From an uncultured Clostridia bacterium (GTDB lineage: Bacteria > Bacillota > Clostridia > TANB77 > CAG-508), in the NCBI GenBank assembly GCA_934155265.1, contig CAKPGU010000010.1, forward strand, positions 1 through 64,000: a stretch of 64,000 nucleotides of DNA, read 5' to 3'. A model generated the notes under the pieces. The model saw nothing but the letters and a program-made list of their open reading frames with translations, was not told where the DNA came from and searched no databases. The position numbers were made by a program, and so were the translations under genes. This document shows positions 60,719 to 64,000 of this stretch, one piece after another; the stretch's first letter is position 1; each line of letters opens with the position of its first letter.

Positions 60719-61630
60719 ATGAAGAATTTGATTGATATTAAAGATTTATCAGTAAATGAAATCAAAGAATTAATAAAAGTAGCTAAAAATATTATGCTAT
60801 CACCTGAAAAATATTCAGAAAAGTGTAAGCATAAAAAATTAGCTACTTTATTTTTTGAACCAAGTACAAGAACAAGATTAAGTTTTGAAGCTGCAATGAT
60901 GGAATTAGGTGGAAATGTAATAGGATTTTCTTCTGCTGATTCAAGTTCAACTTCAAAGGGTGAGAGTGTTTCTGATACAATAAGAGTAGTGGGGTGTTAT
61001 AGTGATATTATTGCAATGAGGCATCCTAAGGAAGGAGCTCCACTTGTTGCTACATTGAAATCGACAGTGCCAATAATTAATGCTGGAGATGGAGGACATA
61101 ATCATCCAACACAAACATTAACAGATTTATTAACGATATCATGTGAGAAAGGTAGATTAGATAATTTAACAATTGGATTATGTGGGGATTTGAAATTTGG
61201 AAGAACAGTACATTCATTAATAACAGCAATGTCAAGATATAAAAATATAAAATTTGTTTTAATATCACCAGAAGAATTAAGAATTCCAGAATATATTAAA
61301 GAAGAAGTCTTAGAGAAAAACAAAATAGAATATATTGAAACAAATGATATGGAACAGTTTATAGATAAATTAGATATTTTATATATGACAAGAGTACAAA
61401 AAGAGAGATTTTTTAATGAAGAAGATTATATAAGATTAAAAGACTATTATATTTTAACAAGTGATAAACTAATAAATGCGAAAAAGGATTTATGTATAAT
61501 GCACCCATTACCTAGGGTAAATGAAATTTCAACAGAAGTTGATGATGACCCTCGTGCATGTTATTTTAAACAAGTTAGATATGGAAAGTATATTAGAATG
61601 GCTTTAATTTTAAAATTATTAGAAATATAG
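60719..61630 (+). CDS. pyrB: aspartate carbamoyltransferase catalytic subunit
   Basis: 303 residues. The carbamoyl-phosphate loop FFEPSTRTRLSFE (Ser49 to Arg53), MRHPKEGAP, GDGGHNHPTQTLTDL and MHPLPR (near the C-terminus) are the family's active-site segments. It makes carbamoyl-aspartate for pyrimidine synthesis. AAAGGAG precedes ATG 60719. It is followed after 14 bp by the regulatory subunit pyrI; other pyr genes are not here. Confidence 0.96.
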   Translation: MKNLIDIKDLSVNEIKELIKVAKNIMLSPEKYSEKCKHKKLATLFFEPSTRTRLSFEAAMMELGGNVIGFSSADSSSTSKGESVSDTIRVVGCYSDIIAMRHPKEGAPLVATLKSTVPIINAGDGGHNHPTQTLTDLLTISCEKGRLDNLTIGLCGDLKFGRTVHSLITAMSRYKNIKFVLISPEELRIPEYIKEEVLEKNKIEYIETNDMEQFIDKLDILYMTRVQKERFFNEEDYIRLKDYYILTSDKLINAKKDLCIMHPLPRVNEISTEVDDDPRACYFKQVRYGKYIRMALILKLLEI

Positions 61631-61644
61631 AAAGGAAGTAATAT

Positions 61645-62070
61645 ATGAATATAGATAGTATAAAAAATGGAATAGTAATAGACCATATACAAGCTAAAAA
61701 AGGAATGGAAATATATAAAACACTTAAATTAGGAGAATTAGACTGTTCAGTAGCAATAATTACAAATGCAAAGAGCAAAAAGATGGGAAGAAAAGATATA
61801 ATAAAAATTGACCAAAATATTGACTTAAATTTAGATATGCTTGGATATATAGATTCGAATATTACAATTAATATAATAAAAAATGATGAAAGAATTGAAA
61901 AATATCATGTAGAACTTCCCAAAACAATAACTAATATAATTAAATGTAAAAATCCAAGATGTATAACATCAGTTGAACAAGGATTAAATCAAATTTTTGT
62001 ATTAACTGATAAAGATAAAAAAATATATCGTTGCAAATATTGCGAAACACTAAATGAAAAACAAGGTTGA
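61645..62070 (+). CDS. pyrI: aspartate carbamoyltransferase regulatory subunit
   Basis: 141 residues. The N-terminal allosteric domain (IKNGIVIDHIQAKKG, GRKDIIKI) binds nucleotide effectors. The C-terminal zinc domain carries Cys101, Cys106, Cys130 and Cys133 (CKNPRC and CKYC). Together with PyrB it would form an allosteric dodecamer as in enterobacteria, a mode of pyrimidine control found in several clostridia. AAAGGAAG precedes ATG 61645. Confidence 0.94.
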   Translation: MNIDSIKNGIVIDHIQAKKGMEIYKTLKLGELDCSVAIITNAKSKKMGRKDIIKIDQNIDLNLDMLGYIDSNITINIIKNDERIEKYHVELPKTITNIIKCKNPRCITSVEQGLNQIFVLTDKDKKIYRCKYCETLNEKQG

Positions 62071-62126
62071 AACAAGAATAATTAGAATTATATTTCATAT
62101 AAATATAAAAAAAGATGGAGGGTATT

Positions 62127-63128
62127 ATGATAAGATTAGGTATTATTTATGGTGGTATATCAACAGAGCATGATATTTCAGTAATGTCTGCTAAATCTAT
62201 AATTGAAAATTTAGATAAGGGAAAATATGAAATACATGAAATTTATATAAATGAATATGGAAAATGGTTTCAAAACAGTAATGGTGAAAAAGAAGAAATT
62301 AATAATTTAGTATGGTATTTAAAAGATTTAGATGTAGTATTTCCAGTACTACATGGATTAGGTGGAGAAGATGGAACAATACAAGGAATGTTTGAAATGT
62401 TAAAATTACCATATGTAGGATGTGGAGTTTTTGCTTCAAGCATAGGAATGGATAAAGTCTATACAAAAACTATTTTTGAAAAAGCTGGAATAGAACAAGT
62501 TCCATATATGTATATAAAGAAAAATGAAAATGGATATGTAATTATAAATGAAAAATTTGAAGAAGAAGACTTTAAAATAGAAAAAATATCTAATAAAATA
62601 AAATTTCCAATGTTTGTAAAACCATCTAATTCAGGTTCTTCAATTGGAGTAAAAAAGGCTATGAATAATAGTGAATTAAAAATGGCAATAGAACATGCAG
62701 CAGAATATGATAATAAAATTTTAGTAGAACAGGGGATAAATGCTAGAGAAATAGAATGTGCTATTTTAGAAGACAAAGAACTCACTGCTTCAACAGTAGG
62801 AGAAATAATTTCAGCAGAGGGATTTTATAGTTTTGATGCCAAATACAATATTCCAGAATCAAAAACTATTATTCCAGCTGAAATAGAAGAAAAACAGATT
62901 GAGGAAATTAGAAAAATTGCCATAAAAGCATTTAAAGCAATTGATGGAAAAGGATTAGCAAGAGTTGATTTCTTTATAGAAAAGGAAACAAATAAAATAT
63001 ATATAAATGAAATAAATACAATGCCTGGATTTACAAAAATAAGTATGTATCCAAAATTATTTGAAGCGGTTGGAATTACATATTCAGAACTACTCGATAA
63101 ATTGATTGAAAATGCAATGCAAATGTAA
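62127..63128 (+). CDS. ddl: D-alanine--D-alanine ligase
   Basis: 333 residues from ATG 62127, six bases after GGAGGG; an ATG at 62115 is part of that site. An ATP-grasp enzyme: GGISTEHDISVMSAKSI, HGLGGEDGTIQG, the KPSNSGSSIGVKK P-loop-like segment and NEINTMPGFT near the C-terminus. It makes the D-Ala-D-Ala end of peptidoglycan stems. Nothing like vanH/vanX is present, so it is the housekeeping ligase. It follows pyrI by 56 bp. Confidence 0.94.
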   Translation: MIRLGIIYGGISTEHDISVMSAKSIIENLDKGKYEIHEIYINEYGKWFQNSNGEKEEINNLVWYLKDLDVVFPVLHGLGGEDGTIQGMFEMLKLPYVGCGVFASSIGMDKVYTKTIFEKAGIEQVPYMYIKKNENGYVIINEKFEEEDFKIEKISNKIKFPMFVKPSNSGSSIGVKKAMNNSELKMAIEHAAEYDNKILVEQGINAREIECAILEDKELTASTVGEIISAEGFYSFDAKYNIPESKTIIPAEIEEKQIEEIRKIAIKAFKAIDGKGLARVDFFIEKETNKIYINEINTMPGFTKISMYPKLFEAVGITYSELLDKLIENAMQM

Positions 63129-63176
63129 CGAAAATGTAATATACTTGTAATATAAATATGCTATAATATTTTGGAA

Positions 63177-63224
63177 ATGCAAGGTGATGGTAGTTCTTCA
63201 AGTCCATATGAATTGAAAAATTAA
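63177..63224 (+). other. 15-codon open frame, possible gene remnant
   Basis: Reads MQGDGSSSSPYELKN and stop. GDGxxxxPYxL resembles the repeat end of clostridial surface proteins (from general familiarity). It has no spaced ribosome-binding site, so it may be a relic or a chance frame. Confidence 0.2.
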
Positions 63225-63249
63225 AAATATTGATACAATGGAGTGAAAA

Positions 63250-63840
63250 ATGAAAATATATACAAATGAGCAAATAAAGCATAAAATTGAACAAAGAAAG
63301 AAAAGAAAGAGAATATTAAAGCTTTTTCTATATTCTCTTATAGCTTTTATATTAATTTGTAACGTGTACTTAATATTACAGGTGATAAAAAATCCAACAG
63401 ATACAGCGCAATTATTTGGATATAGGTGTTTTAGTGTTGCCTCTGGGAGTATGGAACCAACTTTACAAATAGGAGACTTAATAATAACTAAAGAAAAAAG
63501 CAAAAAAGATATAAAAGTAGGTGATATCATTTCCTTTAAAGATGGAGATAGTAATATAACTCATAGGGTTATAAAAGTTATTAGTCAAAATGGAGAAATT
63601 TTGTATCAAACTAAGGGAGATAATAATAATGTAAGTGATGAAAAAAATATAAAATATGAAGATGTGGAAGGGGTATATGTTAATCATATTCCTGAATTAG
63701 GAAAAATGTATATATATATTCAAAAAACACCTGTTGTTATTTCTATTTTAATAATTATATATATAATATACAAAATTGTAGATACTAAAGAAAATCGAAA
63801 AATTGCAAGACATGAAATAAGAAAAAAACTAGAGGAGTAG
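63250..63840 (+). CDS. sipW: signal peptidase I, SipW/ER type
   Basis: 196 residues. A basic N-terminus, a membrane helix (about 24-46), nucleophile Ser67 in SGSMEP, then THRVI with His105 where bacterial LepB enzymes have Lys: the ER-type Ser-His arrangement of SipW. A C-terminal helix (about 160-178) precedes a basic tail. In Bacillus, SipW processes TasA and TapA biofilm proteins. No TasA-like protein is visible here, and the gene symbol rests on the active-site type. GGAGTG precedes ATG 63250. Confidence 0.88.
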   Translation: MKIYTNEQIKHKIEQRKKRKRILKLFLYSLIAFILICNVYLILQVIKNPTDTAQLFGYRCFSVASGSMEPTLQIGDLIITKEKSKKDIKVGDIISFKDGDSNITHRVIKVISQNGEILYQTKGDNNNVSDEKNIKYEDVEGVYVNHIPELGKMYIYIQKTPVVISILIIIYIIYKIVDTKENRKIARHEIRKKLEE

Positions 63841-63848
63841 TTTTTTTC

Positions 63849-64000
63849 TTATTTTTTTGGTAATATTTCATATTTTATTTTAAAATAATTAAATTTATCA
63901 AGTTCATTTGAAGATAAACAATCAAGATAGACATCAAGTTGATCTAAATTTTGACATGCTGTTATTATTGCAGGATTTAGTAAATTATTAAATGTCATTT
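63849..64000 (-). CDS. C-terminal part of a hypothetical protein (cut by the window edge)
   Basis: An open minus-strand frame runs from the window edge to TAA at 63849-63851. The visible 50 residues include MTFNNLLNPAIITACQN and end in EILPKK. Its start may be beyond the window or at ATG 63998. Not recognised. It converges with sipW, leaving only 8 bp between stops. Confidence 0.4.
   Translation of the reverse strand, partial: MTFNNLLNPAIITACQNLDQLDVYLDCLSSNELDKFNYFKIKYEILPKK

Overview
The window is 64 kb of very AT-rich DNA (roughly 28-30% G+C by eye) from a low-GC, Gram-positive, spore-forming-lineage bacterium, most likely an uncultured gut-type member of the Clostridia. The evidence is the A/T-biased codon use, strong Shine-Dalgarno sites of the GGAGG type, sigma-A promoters with 17-bp spacers, and sporulation-lineage genes (yqfC, yqfD, pdaA, YtaF-type proteins, a SpoVD-type penicillin-binding protein). 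The GatCAB amidotransferase and the dnaG-rpoD pair also fit. No prophage, insertion sequence or CRISPR array is visible. The window is chromosomal core with scattered accessory cassettes.

Layout. 0.1-5 kb: aspS, a small DUF378 protein, a membrane-bound spermidine-synthase-like protein, an unknown charged protein and a methyltransferase. 5-18.6 kb: a GT4 glycosyltransferase, ylbF, a membrane metalloprotease candidate, secG-rnr, a MATE transporter fused to a cytidylate-kinase-like domain, dnaG-rpoD, mscS and an OmpR-type two-component system. 18.6-31 kb: smc, a large palindromic repeat between convergent genes, tandem YtaF/MntP genes, an internally deleted HtpX with LemA, a sortase-type surface protein, a G5/3D cell-wall protein, a compositionally distinct gene and a second LemA with DUF3137. 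31-38 kb: lepA, rlmB, an exported unknown, a sortase, an M15 peptidase and tRNA-Val/Asp/Phe followed by a GC-rich island that duplicates the tRNA-Phe 3' end. 38-45 kb: a CAP-domain protein, two pseudouridine synthases, a membrane-protein/MFS cassette, an M23 peptidase and a 23S-type methyltransferase. 45-48.4 kb: a complete agr-like quorum-sensing locus (agrBD facing agrCA). 48.6-58.4 kb: pdaA, yqfC-yqfD-unknown-ybeY, DUF3048, ldh and gatC-gatA-gatB. 58.5-64 kb: a small unknown, a class B PBP, pyrBI, ddl and an ER-type signal peptidase.

Themes. Envelope biogenesis is well represented: sortase with a candidate IPKAG-type substrate, PBP, Ddl, PdaA, M15, M23, 3D and CAP proteins, MscS and SecG. 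Translation and RNA metabolism form the second theme: AspRS, GatCAB, LepA, RlmB, RNase R, YbeY and the pseudouridine synthases. The features most worth checking are the smc/ytaF palindrome, the HtpX lacking its catalytic core, the MATE-kinase fusion, the tRNA-Phe-flanking island, the structured gatA-gatB spacer, the membrane cassette with paralogous flanking proteins, and the predicted new agr peptide. Product names come from reading motifs by eye; no database search was run.
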